From Euglena gracilis (lineage: Eukaryota; Euglenida; Euglenophyceae; Euglenales): a DNA stretch of 64,000 nt. Shown piece by piece: positions 49,801-63,615 of this stretch. Under the pieces are notes generated by a model, which was not told the origin of the DNA, searched no databases, and saw only the letters and a list, made by a program, of their open reading frames with translations. The DNA is taken from contig CP154956.1 of NCBI GenBank assembly GCA_039621445.1, positions 21,900,473-21,964,472 on the forward strand, in the 5' to 3' direction. Position 1 is the stretch's first letter, and each line of letters opens with the position of its first letter. The position numbers were made by a program, and so were the translations under genes.

Positions 49801-52800
49801 TCAGGTAAAGGATCGCCGACCTCTACCTGGGGCGGACCGCTCGTTTTTAGAGCGCCGGCGAGGCCGATTTCGGCCGAAGATGACCGAAAAATGACGTTTT
49901 GGGGGGGGCGTCCGTTGCCAAAGTGCTATTTTGCGCCTCCCGGGCGGTAATTGCTGCGTTTTACGCACGCCCGCCGCGGGCAAAATTGCACCTGTCCGCC
50001 GGCCGCCCTTCGCAACAGTCATGTAAAGGATCGCCGACCTCTACCCGGGGCGGACCGCTCGTTTTTAGAGCGCCGGCGAGGCCGATTTCGGCCGAAAATG
50101 ACCGAAAAACGACGTTTTGGGGGGCGTCCATTGTCAAAGTGCTATTTTGCGCCTCCCGGGCGGTGATTGCTGCGTTTTATGCACGCCCGCCGCGGACAAA
50201 AAAGCGCCTGTCCGCAGGCCGCCCTTCGCGACAGTCAGGTAAAGGATCGCCGACCTCTACCCGGGGCGGACCGCTCGTTTTTAGAGCGCCGGCGAAGCCG
50301 ATTTCGGCTGAAAATGACCGAAAAACGACGTTTTGGGGGGCGTCCGTTGTCAAAGTGCTATTTTGCGCCTCCCGGGCGGTGATTGCTGCGTTTTACGCAC
50401 GCCCGCGGCGGGCAAAATTGCGCCTGTCCGCAGGCCGCCTTTCGCGACACTCAGGTAAAGGGTCGACGACCTCTACCCGGGGCGGACCGCTCAGTTTTAG
50501 AGCGCCGGCGAGACCGATTTCGGCCGAAAATGACCGAAAAACGACGTTTTGGGGGGCGTCCGTTGCCAAAGTGCTATTTTGCGCCTCCCGGGCGGTAATT
50601 GCTGCGTTTTACGCACGCCCGCCGCGGGCAAAATTGCGCCTGTCCGCCGGCCGCCCTTCGCAACAGTCAGGTAAAGGATCGCCGACCTCTGCCCGGGGCA
50701 GACCGCTTGTTTTTAGAGCGCCGGCGAGGCCGATTTCTGCCGAAAATGACCGAAAAACGACGTTTTGGGGGGCGTCCGTTGCCAAAGTGCTATTTTGCGC
50801 CTCCCGGGCGGTGATTGCTGCGTTTTACGCACGCCCGCGGCGGGCAAAATTGCGCCTGTCCGCCCGCCGCCCTTCGCAACAGTCAGGTAAAGGATCGCCG
50901 ACCTCTACCCGGGGCGGACCGCTTGTTTTTAGAGCGCCGGCGTGGCCGATTTCGGCCGAAAATGCCCGAAAATTGACGTTTTGGGGGGGCGTCCGTTGCC
51001 AAAGTGCTATTTTGCGCCTCCCGGGCGGTAATTGCTACGTTTTACGCACGCCCGCCGCGGGCAAAATTGCGCCTGTCCGGTTTTTGCAACAGTCAGGTAA
51101 AGGATCGCCGACCTCTACCCGGGGCGGACCGCTCGTTTTTAGAGCGCCGGCGAGGCCGATTTCGGCCGAAGCTGACCGAAAAATGACGTTTTGGGGGGGC
51201 GTCCGTTGCCAAAGTGCTATTTTGCGCCTCCCGGGCGGTAATTGCTGCGTTTTACGCACGCCCGCCGCGGGCAAAATTGCGCCTGTCCGCCGGCCGCCCT
51301 TCGCAACAGTCAGGTAAAGGATCGCCGACCTCTACCCGGGGCGGACCGCTCGTTTTTAGAGCGCCGGCGAGGCCGATTTCGGCCGAAGATGACCGAAAAA
51401 CGACGTTTTGGGGGGCGTCCGTTGCCAAAGTGCTATTTTGCGCCTCCCAGGCGGTAATTGCTGCGTTTTACGCACGCCCGCGGCGGGCAAAATTGCGCCC
51501 GTCCGCCGGCCGCCCTTCACAACCGTCAGGTAAAGGATCGCCAACATCTACCTGGGGCGGCAGACCGATTGTTTTTAGGGCGCCGGCGAGGCCGATTTCG
51601 GCCGAAAATGACCGAAAAACGACGTTTTGGGGGGCGTCCGTTGTCAAAGTGCTATTTTGCGCCTCCCGGGCGGTAATTGCTGCGTTTTACGCACGCCCGC
51701 CGCGGGCAAAAAAGCGCCTGTCCGCAGGCCGCCCTTCGCGACAGTCAGGTAAAGGATCGCCGACCTCTACCCGGGGCGGACCGCTCGTTTTTAGAGCGCC
51801 GGCGAGGCCGATTTCGGCCGAAATAGACCGAAAAACGACGTTTTGGGGGGCGTCCGTTGTCAAAGTGCTATTTTGCGCCTCCCGGGCGGTGATTGCTGCG
51901 TTTTACGCACGCCCGCGGCGGGCAAAATTGCGCCTGTCCGCAGGCCGCCTTTCGCGACACTCAGGTAAAGGATCGCCGACCTCTACCCGGGGCGGACCGC
52001 TCAGTTTTAGAGCGCCGGCGAGACCGATTTCGGCCGAAAATGACCGAAAAACGACGTTTTGGGGGGCGTCCGTTGCCAAAGTGCTATTTTGCGCCTCCCG
52101 GGCGGTAATTGCTGCGTTTTACGCACGCCCGCCGCGGTCAAAATTGCGCCTGTCCGCCGGCCGCCCTTCGCAACAGTCAGGTAAAGGATCGCCGACCTCT
52201 ACCCGGGGCGGACCGCTCGTTTTTAGAGCGCCGGCGAGGCCGATTTCGGCCGAAAATGACCGAAAAACGACGTTTTGGGGGGGCGTCCGTTGCCAAAGTG
52301 CTATTTTGCGCCTCCCGGGCGGTAATTGCTGCGTTTTACGCACGCCCGCGGCGGGCAAAATTGCGCCTGTGCGCAGGCCGCCTTTCGCGACACTCAGGTA
52401 AAGGATTGCCGACCTCTACCCGGGGCGGACCGCTTAGTTTCAGAGCGCCGGCGAGGCCGATTTCGGCCGAAAATGACCGAATAAAAAAACGTTTTGCGGG
52501 GCTTCCGATGCCAAAGTGCTATTTTGCGCCTCCCGGGCGGTAATTGCAGCGTTTTACGCACGCCCGCGGCGGGCAAAATTGCGCCTGTCCGCCGGCCGCC
52601 CTTCGCGACAGTCAGGTAAAGGATCGCCGACCTCTACCCGGGGCGGACCGCTCGTTTTTTAGAGCGCCGGCGAGGCCGATTTCGGCCGAAAATGACCGAA
52701 AAATGACGTTTTGGGGGGGCGTCCGTTGCCAAAACGCTATTTCGCGCCTCCCGGGCGGTAATTGCTGCGTTTTACGCACGCCCGCCGCGGGCAAAATTGC

Positions 52801-55800
52801 GCCTGTCCGCCCGCCGCCCTTCGCGACAGTTAGGTAAAGGATCGCCGACCTCTACCCGGGGCGGACCGCTCGTTTTTTAGAGCGCCGGCGCGGCCGATTT
52901 CGGCCGAAAATGACCGAAAAATGACGTTTTGGGGGGCGTCCGTTGCCAAAGTGCTATTTTGCGCCTCCCGGGCGGTAATTGCTGCGTTTTACGCACGCCC
53001 GCCGCGGGCAAAATTGCGCCTGTCCGCCGGCCGCCCTTCGCGACAGTTAGGTAAAGGATCGCCGACCTCTACCCGGGGCGGACCGCTCGTTTTTTAGAGC
53101 GCCGGCGAGGCCGATTTCGGCCGAAAATGACCGAAAAATGACGTTTTGGGGGGCGTCCGTTGCCAAAGTGCTATTTTGCGCCTCCCGGGCGGTAATTGCT
53201 GCGTTTTACGAGCGCAAGCCGCGGGCAAAATTGCGCCTGTCCGCCGGCCGCCCTTCGCAACAGTTAGGTAAAGGATCGCCGACCTCTACCCGGGGCGGAC
53301 CGCTCGTTTTTAGAGCGCCGGCGAGGCCGATTTCGGCCGAAAATGACCGAAAAATGACGTTTTGGGGGGCGTCCGTTGCCAAAGTGCTATTTTGCGCCTC
53401 CCGGGCGGTAATTGCTGCGTTTTACGCACGCCCGCCGCGGGCAAAATTGCGCCTGTCCGCCGGCCGCCCTTCGCGAAAGTTAGGTACAGGATCGCCTACC
53501 TCTTCCTGGGGCGGACCGCTCGTTTTTAGAGCGCCGGCGAGGCCGATTTCGGCTGAAAATGACCGGAAAGTGACGTTTTGGGGGGCGTCCGTCGCCAAAG
53601 TGCTGTTTTACGCCTCCCGGGCGGTAATTGCTGCGTTTTACGCACGCCCGCCGCGGGCAAAATTGCGCCTGTCCGCCCGCCGCCCTTCGCAACAGTCAGG
53701 TAAATGATCGCCGACCTCTACCCGGGGCGGACCGCTCGTTTTTAGAGCGCCGGCGCGGCCCATTTCGGCCGAAAATGACCGAAAAATGACGTTTTGGGGG
53801 GCTTCCGATGCCAAAGTGCTATTTTGCGCCTCCCGGGCGGTAATTGCTGCGTTTTACGCACGCCCGCCGCGGGAAAAATTGCGCCTGTCCGCCCGCCGCC
53901 CTTCGCGACAGTTAGGTCAAGGATCGCCGACCTCTACCCGGGGCGGAGTGCTCGTTTTAAAAAGCGGCGAGGCCGATTTCGGCCGAAAAATGACGTTTTG
54001 GGGGGCGTCCGTTGCCAAAGTGCTATTTTGCGCCTCCCGGGCGGTAATTGCTGCGTTTTACGAGCGCACGCCGCGGGCAAAAAAGCGGCCGATATCGGCC
54101 GAAAATGACCTAAAAATGACGTTTTGGGGGGCGTCCGTTGCCAAAGTGCTATTTTGCGCCTCCCGGGCGGTAATTGCTGCGTTTTACGCACGCCCGCCGC
54201 GGGCAAAATTGCGCCTGTCCGCCCGCCGCCCTTCGCAACAGTTAGGTAAAGGATCGCCGACCTCTACCCGGGGCGGACCGCTCGTTTTTAGAGCGCCGGC
54301 GAGGCCGATTTCGGCCGAAAATGACCGAAAAATGACGTTTTGGGGGGCGTCCGTTGCCAAAGTGCTATTTTGCGCCTCCCGGGCGGTAATTGCTGCGTTT
54401 TACGCACGCCCGCCGCGGGCAAAATTGCGCCTGTCCGCCCGCCGCCCTTCGCGACAGTTAGGTAAAGGATCGCCGACCTCTACCCGGTGTGGACCGCTCG
54501 TTTCAAAAAGCGCCGGCGCGTCCGATATCGGCCGAAAATGACAGAAAAATGACGTTTTGTGGAGCGTCCGTTGCCAAAGTGGTATTTTGCGCCTCCCGGG
54601 CGGTAATTGCTGCGTTTTACGCACGCACGCCGCGGGCAAAATTGCGCCTGTCCGCCCGCCGCCCTTCGCAACAGTTAGGTAAAGGATCGCCGACCTCTAC
54701 CCGGGGCGGACCGCTCGTTTTTAGAGCGCCGGCGAGGCCGATTTCGGCCGAAAATGACCGAAAAATGACGTTTTGGGGGGCGTCCGTTGCCAAAGTGCTA
54801 TTTTGCGCCTCCCGGGCGGTAATTGCTGCGTTTTACGAGCGCAAGCCGCGGGCAAAAAAGCGCCTGTCCGCCCGCCGCCCTTCGCAACAGTTAGGTAAAG
54901 GATCGCCGACCTCTACCCGGGGCGGACCGCTCATTTTTAGAGCGCTGGTGAGGCCGATTTCGGCCGAAAATGACCGAAAAATGACGTTTTGGGGGGCGTC
55001 CGTTGCCAAAGTGCTATTTTGCGCCTCCCGGGCGGTAATTGCAGCGTTTTACGAGCGCAAGCCGCGGACAAAAAAAGCGCCTGTCCGCCCGCCCTTCGCA
55101 ACAGTTAGGTAAAGGATCGCCGACCTCTACCCGGGGCGGACCGCTCGTTTTAAAAAGCGCTGGCGCGGCCGATTCCGGCCGAAAATGACCGAAAAATGAC
55201 GTTTGGGGGGGCGTCCGTTGCCAAAGTGCTATTTTGCGCCTCCCGGGCGGTAATTGCTGCGTTTTACGCACGCCCGCCGCGGGCAAAATTGCGCCTGTCC
55301 GCCGGCCGCCCTTCGCAACAGTTAGGTAAAGGATCGCCGACCTCTACCCGGGGCCGACCGCTCGTTTTGAGAGCGCCGGCGAGGCCGATTTCGGCCGAAA
55401 CTGACCGAAAAATGACGTTTTGGGGGGCGTCCGTTGCCAAAGTGCTATTTTGCGCCTCCCGGGCGGTAATTGCTGCGTTTTACGAGCGCAAGCCGCGGGC
55501 AAAAAAGCGCCTGTCCGCCCGCCGCCCTTCGCAACAGTTAGGTAAAGGATCGCCGACCTCTACCCGGGGCGGACCGCTCGTTTTTAGAGCGCCGGCGAAG
55601 CCGGTTTCGGCCGAAACTGACCGAAAAATGACGTTTTGGGGGGCGTCCGTTGCCAAACTGCTATTTTGCGCCTCCCGGGAGGTAATTGCTGCGTTTTACG
55701 AGGGCAAGCCCCGGGCAAAAAAGCGCCTGGACGCCCGCCGCCCTTCGCAACAGTTAGGTATAGGATCGCCGACCTCCACCCGGGGCGGAGCGCTTGTTTT

Positions 55801-58800
55801 TAGAGCGTTTTGTTTTTGGAGGCGTCCGTTGCCAAAGTGCTATTTTGCGCCTCCCGGGCGGTAATTGCTGCGTTTTACGGGCGCAAGGCGCGGGCAACAT
55901 TGCGCCTGTCCGCCCGCCGCCTTTCGCAACAGTTAGTTTTTGGATCGCCGACCTCTACCAGGGGCGGACCGCTCGTTTTTAGAGCGTCCGCGAGGCTGAT
56001 TTCGGCCGAAAGTGACCCAAAAATGACGTTTTGGGGGCGTCCGTTGCCAAAGTGCTATTTTGCGCCTCCCGGGCGGTAATTGCTGCGTTTTACGAGCACA
56101 AGCCGCGGGCAAAATTGCGCCTGTCCGCCGGCCGCCCTTCGCAACAGTCAGGTAAAGGATCGCCGACCTCCACCCGGGGCGGAGCGCTTGTTTTTAGAGC
56201 GCCGTCGAGGCCGATTTCGGCCGAAACTGACCGAAAAATGACGTTTTGGGGGGCGTCCGTTGCCAAAGTGCTATTTGCGCCTTCTGGCGGTAATTGCTGC
56301 GTTTTACGCATGCCGCCGCGGGCAAAATTGCGCCTGTCCGCCCGCCGCCCTTTGCGACAGTTAGGTTAAGGATCGCGGACCTCTACCCGGGGCGGAGCGC
56401 TCGTTTCAAAAAGCGCTGGCGAGGCCGATTTCGGCCGAAAATGACCTAAAAATGACGTTTTGGGGGGCGTCCGTTGCCAAAGTGCTATTTTGCGCCTCCC
56501 GGGCGGTAATTGCTGCGTTTTACGCACGCCCGCCGCGGGCAAAATTGCGCCTGTCTGCCCGCCGCCCTTCACAACAGTTAGGTAAAGGATCGCCGACCTC
56601 TACCTGGGGCGGACCGCTAATTTTTAGAGCGCTGGTGAGGCCGATTTCGGCCCAAAATGACCGAAAATGACGTTTTGGGGGGCGTCCGTTGCCAAAGTGC
56701 TATTTTGCGCCTCCCGGGCGGTAATTGCTGCATTTTACGAGCGCAAGCCACGGGCAAAAAAGCGCCTGTCCGCCGCCGCCCTTCGCAACAGTTAGGCATT
56801 GGATCGCCGACCTCTACCCGGGGCGGACCGCTCATTTTTAGAGCGCTGGTGAGGCCGATTTCGGCCCAAAATGACCGAAAATGACGTTTTGGGGGGCGTC
56901 CGTTGCCAAAGTGCTATTTTGCGCCTCCCGGGCGGTAATTGCTGCGTTTTACGAGCGCAAGCCGCGGGCAAAAAAGCGCCTGTCCGCCCGCCGCCCTTCG
57001 CGACAGTTAGGTAAAGGATCGCCGACCTCTACCCGGGGCGGAGCGCTCGTTTCAAAAAGCGCTGGCGAGGCCGATTTCGGTAGAAAATGACCTAAAAATG
57101 ACGTTTTGGGGGGCGTCCGTTGCTAAAGTGCTATTTTGCGCCTCCCGGGCGGTAATTGCTGCGTTTTACGAGCTAAAGCCGCGGGCAACAACGCGCTTGT
57201 CCGCCCGCCGCCCTTCCCAACAGTTAGGTAAGGGTCCGCCAACCCCTCCCCGGGGCCGACCGCCCGTTCACAAAGCGCCGGCGAGGCCGATTTCGGCCGA
57301 AACTGACCGAAAAATGACGTTTTGGGGGGCGTCCGTTGCCAAACTGCTATTTTGCGCCTCCCGGGCGGTAATTGCTGCGTTTTACGAGGGCAAGCCGCGG
57401 GCAGAAAAGCGCCTGGACGCCCGCCGCCCTTCGCAACAGTTAGGTATAGGATCGCCGACCTCTACCCGGGGCGGACCGCTCGTTTTAGTGACGTTTTTGG
57501 GGGCGTCCGTTGCCAAAGTGCTATTTTGCGCCTCCCGGGCCGTAATTGCTGCGTTTTACGAGCACAGGCCGCGGGCAAAATTTCGCCTGTCCGCCGGCCG
57601 CCCTTCGCAACAGTCAGGTAAAGGATCGCCGACCTCCACCCGGGGCGGAGCGCTTGTTTTTAGAGCGCCGTCGAGGCCTATTTCGGCCGAAACTGACCGA
57701 AAAATGACGTTTTGGGGGGCGTCCGTTGCCAAAGTGCTATTTGCGCCTTCTGGCGGTAATTGCTGCGTTTTACGCATGCCGCCGCGGGCAAAATTGCGCC
57801 TGTCCGCCCGCCGCCCTTCGCGACAGTTAGGTAAAGTATCGCCGACCTCTGCCCGGGGCGGAGCGCTCGTTTCAAAAAGCGCTGGCGCGGCCGATTTCGG
57901 CCGAAAATGACCTAAAAATGACGTTTTGGGGGGCGTCCGTTGCTAAAGTGCTATTTTGCGCCTCCCGGGCGGTAAATGCTGCGTTTTACGCACGCCCGCG
58001 GCGGGCAAAATTGCGCCTGTCCGCCCGCCGCCCTTCGCAACAGTTAGATCGCCGACCTCTACCCGGGGCGCACCGCTCGTTTTGAGAGCGCCGGCGAGGC
58101 CGATTTCGGCCGAAACTGACCGAAAAATGACGTTTTGGGGGGCGTCCGTTGCCAAAGTGCTATTTTGCGCCTCCCGTGCGGTAATTGCTGCGTTTTACGA
58201 GCGCAAGCCGCGGGCAAAAAAGCGGCTGTCCGCCCGCCGCCCTTCGCAACAGTTAGGTATTGGATCGCCGACCTCTACCCGGGGCGGACCGCTCGTTTTT
58301 AGAGCGCCGGCGAAGCCGATTTCGGCCGAAACTGACCGAAAAATGACGTTTTGGGGGGCGTCCGTTGCCAAAGTGCTATTTTGCGCCTCCCGGGCGGTAA
58401 TTGCTGCGTTTTACGGGCGCAAGGCGCGGGCAACAATGCGCCTGTCCGCCCGCCGCCTTTCGTAACAGTTAGCTATTGGATCGCCGACCTCTACCCGGGG
58501 CGGACCGCTCGTTTTTAGAGCGCTGGTGAGGCCGATTTCGGCCGAAAGTGACCGAAAAATGACGTTTTTGGGGGGCGTCCGTTGCCAAAGTGCTATTTTG
58601 CGCCTCCCGGGCGGTAATTGCTGCGTTTTACGAGCGCAAGCCGCGGGCAAAAATGCACCTGTCCGCCAGCCGCCCTTCGCGACAGTTAGGTAAATGATCG
58701 CCGACCTCTACCCGGGGCGGACCGCTCTTTTTTAGAGCGCCGGCGAGGCCGATTTCGGCCGAAACTGACCGAAAAATGACGTTTTGGGGGGCGTCCGTTG

Positions 58801-61800
58801 CCAAAAGTGCTATTTTGCGCCTCCCGGGCGGTAATTGCTGCGTTTTACGAGCGCAAGCCGGGGGGCAAAAAAGCGCCTCTCCGCCCGCCGCCCTTCTCAA
58901 CAGTTAGGTAAAGGATCGCCGACCTCTACCCGGGGCGGACCGCTCGTTTTTAGAGCGTCCGCGAGGCCGATTTCGGCTGAAACTGACCGAAAAATGACGT
59001 TTTGGGAGGCGTCCGTTGCCAAAGTGCTATTTTGCGCCTCCCGGGCGGTGATTGCTGCGTTTTACAAGCCGCGGGCAACAATGCGCCTGTCCGCCCGCCG
59101 CCCTTCGCAACCGTTAGGTATAGGATCGCCGACCTCTACCCGGGGCGGACCGCTCGTTTTTAGAGCGCCGGCGAGGCCGATTTCGGCCGAAACTGACCGA
59201 AAAATGATGTTTTGGGGGGCGTCCGTTGCCAAAGTGCTATTTTACGCCTCCCGGGCGGTAATTGCTGCGTTTTACGCACGCCCGCCGTGGGCAAAATTGC
59301 GCCTGTCCGCCCGCCGCCCTTCGCAACAGTTAGGTAAAGGATCGCCGACCTCTACCCGGGCGGACCGCTCGTTTTTAGAGCGCTGGTGAGGCCGATTTCG
59401 GCCCAAAATGACCGAAAAATGACGTTTTGGGGGGCGTCCGTTGCCAAAGTGGTATTTTGCGCCTCCCGGGCGGTAATTGCTGCGTTTTACGAGCGCAAGC
59501 CGCGGGCAAAAAAGCGCCTGTCCCCCCGCCGCCCTTCGCAAGTGTTAGGTATTGGATCGCCGACCTCTACCCGGGGCGGACCGCTCATTTTTAGGGCGCT
59601 GGTGAGGCCTATTTCGGCCGAAAATGACCTAAAAATAACGTTTTGGGGGGCGTCCGTTGCCAAAGTGCTATTTTGCGCCTCCCGGGCGGTAATTGCAGCG
59701 TTTTACGAGCGCAAGCCGCGGGCAAAAAAGCGCCTGTCCGCCCGCCGCCCTTCGCAAGTGTTAGGTATTGGATCGCCGACCTCTACCCGGGGCGGATCGC
59801 TCATTTTTAGAGCGCTGGTGAGGCCGATTTCGGCCGAAAATGACCTAAAAACGACGTTTTGGGGGGCGTCCGTTGCCAAAGTGCTATTTTGCGCCTCCCG
59901 GGCGGTAATTGCTGCGTTTTACGCACGCCCGCCGCGGGCAAAATTGCGCGTGTCCGCCCGCCGCCCTTCGCAACAGTTAGGTAAAGGATCGCCGACCTCT
60001 ACCCGGGGCGGACCGCTCGTTTTGAGAGCGCCGGCGCGGCCGATTTCGGCCAAAACTGACCGAAAAATGACGTTTTGGGGGGCGTCCGTTGCCAAAGTGC
60101 TATTTTGCGCCTCCCGTGCGGTAATTGCTGCATTTTACGAGCGCAAGCCGCGGGCAAAAAAGCGGCTGTCCGCCCGCCGCCCTTCGTAACAGTTAGGTAT
60201 TGGATCGCCGACCTCTACCCGGGGCGGACCGCTCGTTTTTAGAGCGCCGGCGAAGCCGATTTCGGCCGAAACTGACCGAAAAATGACGTTTTGGGGGGCG
60301 TCCGTTGCCAAAGTGCTATTTTGCGCCTCCCGGGCGGTAATTGCTGCGTTTTACGAGCGCAAGCCGCGGGCAACAACGCGCCTGTCCGCCCGCCGCCCCT
60401 CGCGACAGTTAGGTATAGGATCGCCGACCTCTACCCGGGGCGGACCGCTCGTTTTTAGAGCGCCGGCGAGGCCGATTTCGGCCCAAAATGACCGAAAAAT
60501 GACGTTTTGGGGGGCGTCCGTTGCCAAAGTGGTATTTTGCGCCTCCCGGGCGGTAATTGCTGCGTTTTACGAGCGCAAGCCGCGGGCAAAAAAGCGCCTG
60601 TCCCCCCGCCGCCCTTCGCAAGTGTTAGGTATTGGATCGCCGACCTCTACCCGGTGTGGACCGCTCATTTTTAGGGCGCTGGTGAGGCCGATTTCGGCCC
60701 AAAATGAGCGAAAAATGACGTTTTGGGGGGCGTCCGTTAACAAAGTGCTATTTTGCGCCTCCCGGACGGTAATTGCAGCGTTTTACGAGCGCAAGCCGCG
60801 GGCAAAAAAGCACCTGTCCGCCCGCCGCCCTTCGCAAGTGTTAGGTATTGGATCGCCGACCTCTACCCGGGGCGGATCGCTCATTTTTAGAGCGCTGGTG
60901 AGGCCGATTTCGGCCGAAAATGACCTAAAAATGACGTTTTGGGGGGCGTCCGTTGCCAAAGTGCTATTTTGCGCCTCCCGGGCGGTAATTGCTGCGTTTT
61001 ACGAGCGCAAGCCGCAGGCAACAACGCGCCTGTCCGCCCGCCGCCCCTCGCAACAGTTAGGTAAAGGATCGCCGACCTCTACCCGGGGCGGACCGCTCGT
61101 TTTTAGAGCGCCGGCGAGGCCGATTTCGGCCGAAACTGACCGAAAAATGACGTTTTGGGGGGCGTCCGTTGCCAAAGTGCTATTTTGCGCCTCCCGGGCG
61201 GTAATTGCTGCGCTGCGTTTTACGAGCGCAAGCCGCGGGCAACAATGCGCCTGTCCGCCCGCCGCCCTTCGCGACAGTTAGGTATAGGATCGCCGAGCTC
61301 TACCCGGGGCGGACCGCTCGTTTTTAGAGCGCCGGCGAGGCCGATTTCGGCCGAAACTGAACCGAAAAATGACGTTTTGAGGGGCATCCGTTGCCAAAGT
61401 GCTATTTTGCGCCTCCCGGGCGGTAATTGCTGCGTTTTACGCGCGCAAACCGCGGGCAAAAAAGCACCTGTCTGCCCGCTGCCCTTCGAGACAGTTACGT
61501 AAAGGATCGCCGACCTCTACCCGGGGCGGACCGCTCGTTTTTAGAGCGCCGGCGAGGCCGATTTCGGCCGAAACTGACCGAAAAATGACGTTTTGGGGGG
61601 CGTCCGTTGCCAAAGTGCTATTTTGCGCCTCCCGGGCGGTAATTGCTGCGTTTTACGAGCGCAAGCCGCGGGCAACAATGCGCCTGTCCGCCCGCCGCCC
61701 TTCGCGACAGTTAGGTATAGGATCGCCGAGCTCTACCCGGGGCGGACCGCTCGTTTTTAGAGCGCCGGCGAGGCCGATTTCGGCCGAAACTGAACCGAAA

Positions 61801-63343
61801 AATGACGTTTTGGGGGGCATCCGTTGCCAAAGTGCTATTTTGCGCCTCCCGGGCGGTAATTGCTGCTGCTGCGTTTTTCGATGCCAAGCCGCGGGCAAAA
61901 AAAGCGCCTGTCCGCCCGCCGCCCTTCGCAACAGTTAGGTAAAGGATCGCCGACCTCTACCCGGTGTGGACCGCTCGTTTTCAGAGCGTCCGCGAGGCCG
62001 ATTTCGGCCGAAACTGACCGAAAAATGACGTTTTGGGGGGCGTCCGTTGCCAAAGTGCTATTTTGCGCCTCCCGGGCGGTAATTGCTGCGTTATGCGAGC
62101 GCAAGCCGCGGGCAAAAAAGCGCCTGTCCGCCCGCCGCCCTTCGCAACAGTTAGGTAAAGGATCGCCGACCTCTACCCGGTGTGGACCGCTCGTTTTTAG
62201 AGCGCCGGCGAGGCCGATTTAGGGCGAAACTGACCGAAAAATGACGTTTTGGGGGGCGTCCGTTGCCAAAGTGCTATTTTGCGCCTCCCGGGCGGTAATT
62301 GCTGCGTTATGCGAGCGCAAGCCGCGGGCAAAAAAGCGCCTGTCCGCCCGCCGCCCTTCGCAACAGTTAGGTATAGGATCGCCGACCTCTACCCGGGGCG
62401 GACCGCTCGTTTTTAGAGCGCCGGCGAGGCCGATTTCGGCCGAAAATGACCGAAAAACGACGTTTTGGGGGGCGTCCGTTGCCAAAGTGCTATTTTGCGC
62501 CTCCCGGGCGGTAATTGCTGCGTTTTACGGGCGCAAGCCGCGGGCAACAATGCGCCTGTCCGCCCGCCGCCCTTCGCAACAGTTAGCTATTGTATCGCCG
62601 ACCTCTACCCGGGGCGGACCGCTCGTTTTTAGAGCGCACGCGAGGCCGATTTCGGCCGAAAGTGACCGAAAAATGACGTTTTGGGGGGCGTCCGTTGCCA
62701 AAGTGCTATTTTGCGCCTCCCGGGCGGTAATTGCTGCGTTTTACGAGCGCAAGCTGCGGGCAAAAAAGCACCTGTCCGCCCGCCGCCCTTCGAAACAGTT
62801 AGGTAAAGGATCGCCGACCTCTACCCGGGGCGGACCGCTCGTTTTTAGTGCGCTGGTGAGGCCGATTCGGCCCAAAATGACCGAGAAATGACGTTTTGGG
62901 GGGCGTCCGTTGCCAAAATGGTATTTTGCGCCTCCCGGGCGGTAATTGCTGCGTTTTACGAGCGCAAGCCGCGGGAAACAACGCGCCTGTCCGCCCGCCG
63001 CCCTTCGCAACAGTTAGGTAAAGGATCGCCGACCTCTACCCGGGGCGGACCGCTTGTTTTTGGAGCGCCGGCGAGGCCGATTTCGGCCGAAACTGACCGA
63101 AAAATGACGTTTTGGGGGGCGTCCGTTGCCAAAGTGCTATTTTGCGCCTCCCGGGCGGTAATTGCTGCGTTTTACGAGCGCAAGCCGCGGGCAACAATGC
63201 GCCTGTCCGCCCGCCGCCCTTCGCGACAGTTAGGTATAGGATCGCCGACCTCTACCCGGGGCGGACCGCTCGGTTTTAGATCGCTGGCGAGGCCGATTTC
63301 GGCCGAAACTGAACCGAAAAATGACGTTTTGGGGGGCGTCCGT

Positions 63344-63615
63344 GTGGCCGGTTCGAGGCCGGCCAACTACCCCAAGCGAACGCGGGCGGACCACCTGGCG
63401 GTAATCGGGCGACAGCCCAGGGTCGAGACCGGAGAAGGCCCTGCAGGCGGCACGCATTATTATCGCCACCGGTACCCGAGTGGATCTTGCACTCGGTTGT
63501 GGTCCCAAAGATCCTGGTTCGAATCCCGGCGGGTACCCCCACGGGGGTAAAAAGAAAGGCCCGACCGGAGAGAAAGAGAATTTGATCCTACGCCCCAGGC
63601 ACAAGACCTGGAACT
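63344..63615 (+). mobile_element. SINE-like tRNA-related insertion in the satellite
   Basis: 272 bp of non-satellite DNA interrupts a unit between cgtccgt and ttccgttgccaaag, with TCCGT on both sides (63339-63343 and 63616-63620). It holds two T-arm-like hairpins: GGCCGG-TTCGAGG-CCGGCC (63346-63364) and CCTGG-TTCGAAT-CCCGG (63513-63529). The second contains GGTTCGAATCC, a perfect pol III B box. The 3' part is purine-rich (aaaaagaaagg, gagaaagagaa) and has no long poly(A). Composition and B boxes fit a tRNA-derived SINE; a tRNA pseudogene cluster is the alternative. Confidence 0.55.
63471..63537 (+). tRNA. tRNA-like fold inside the SINE-like insertion (degenerate)
   Basis: GGTACCCG (63471-63478) pairs perfectly with CGGGTACC (63530-63537) like an acceptor stem. 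An A-box-like TACCCGAGTGG and a perfect B box are correctly ordered. The T stem has one mismatch and I cannot draw a good anticodon stem. The total of 67 nt is short for a nuclear tRNA, so I consider it tRNA-derived rather than functional. Confidence 0.35.

Noticed and set aside
49899-51317. 472-codon repeat protein in the satellite
   Set aside because: The unit length is divisible by three and one of six frames lacks stops; variants include frameshifting indels in many units. No start context or other support.
63471-63537. Functional tRNA gene
   Set aside because: No acceptable anticodon stem, a T-stem mismatch and too short; kept only as a tRNA-derived fold.
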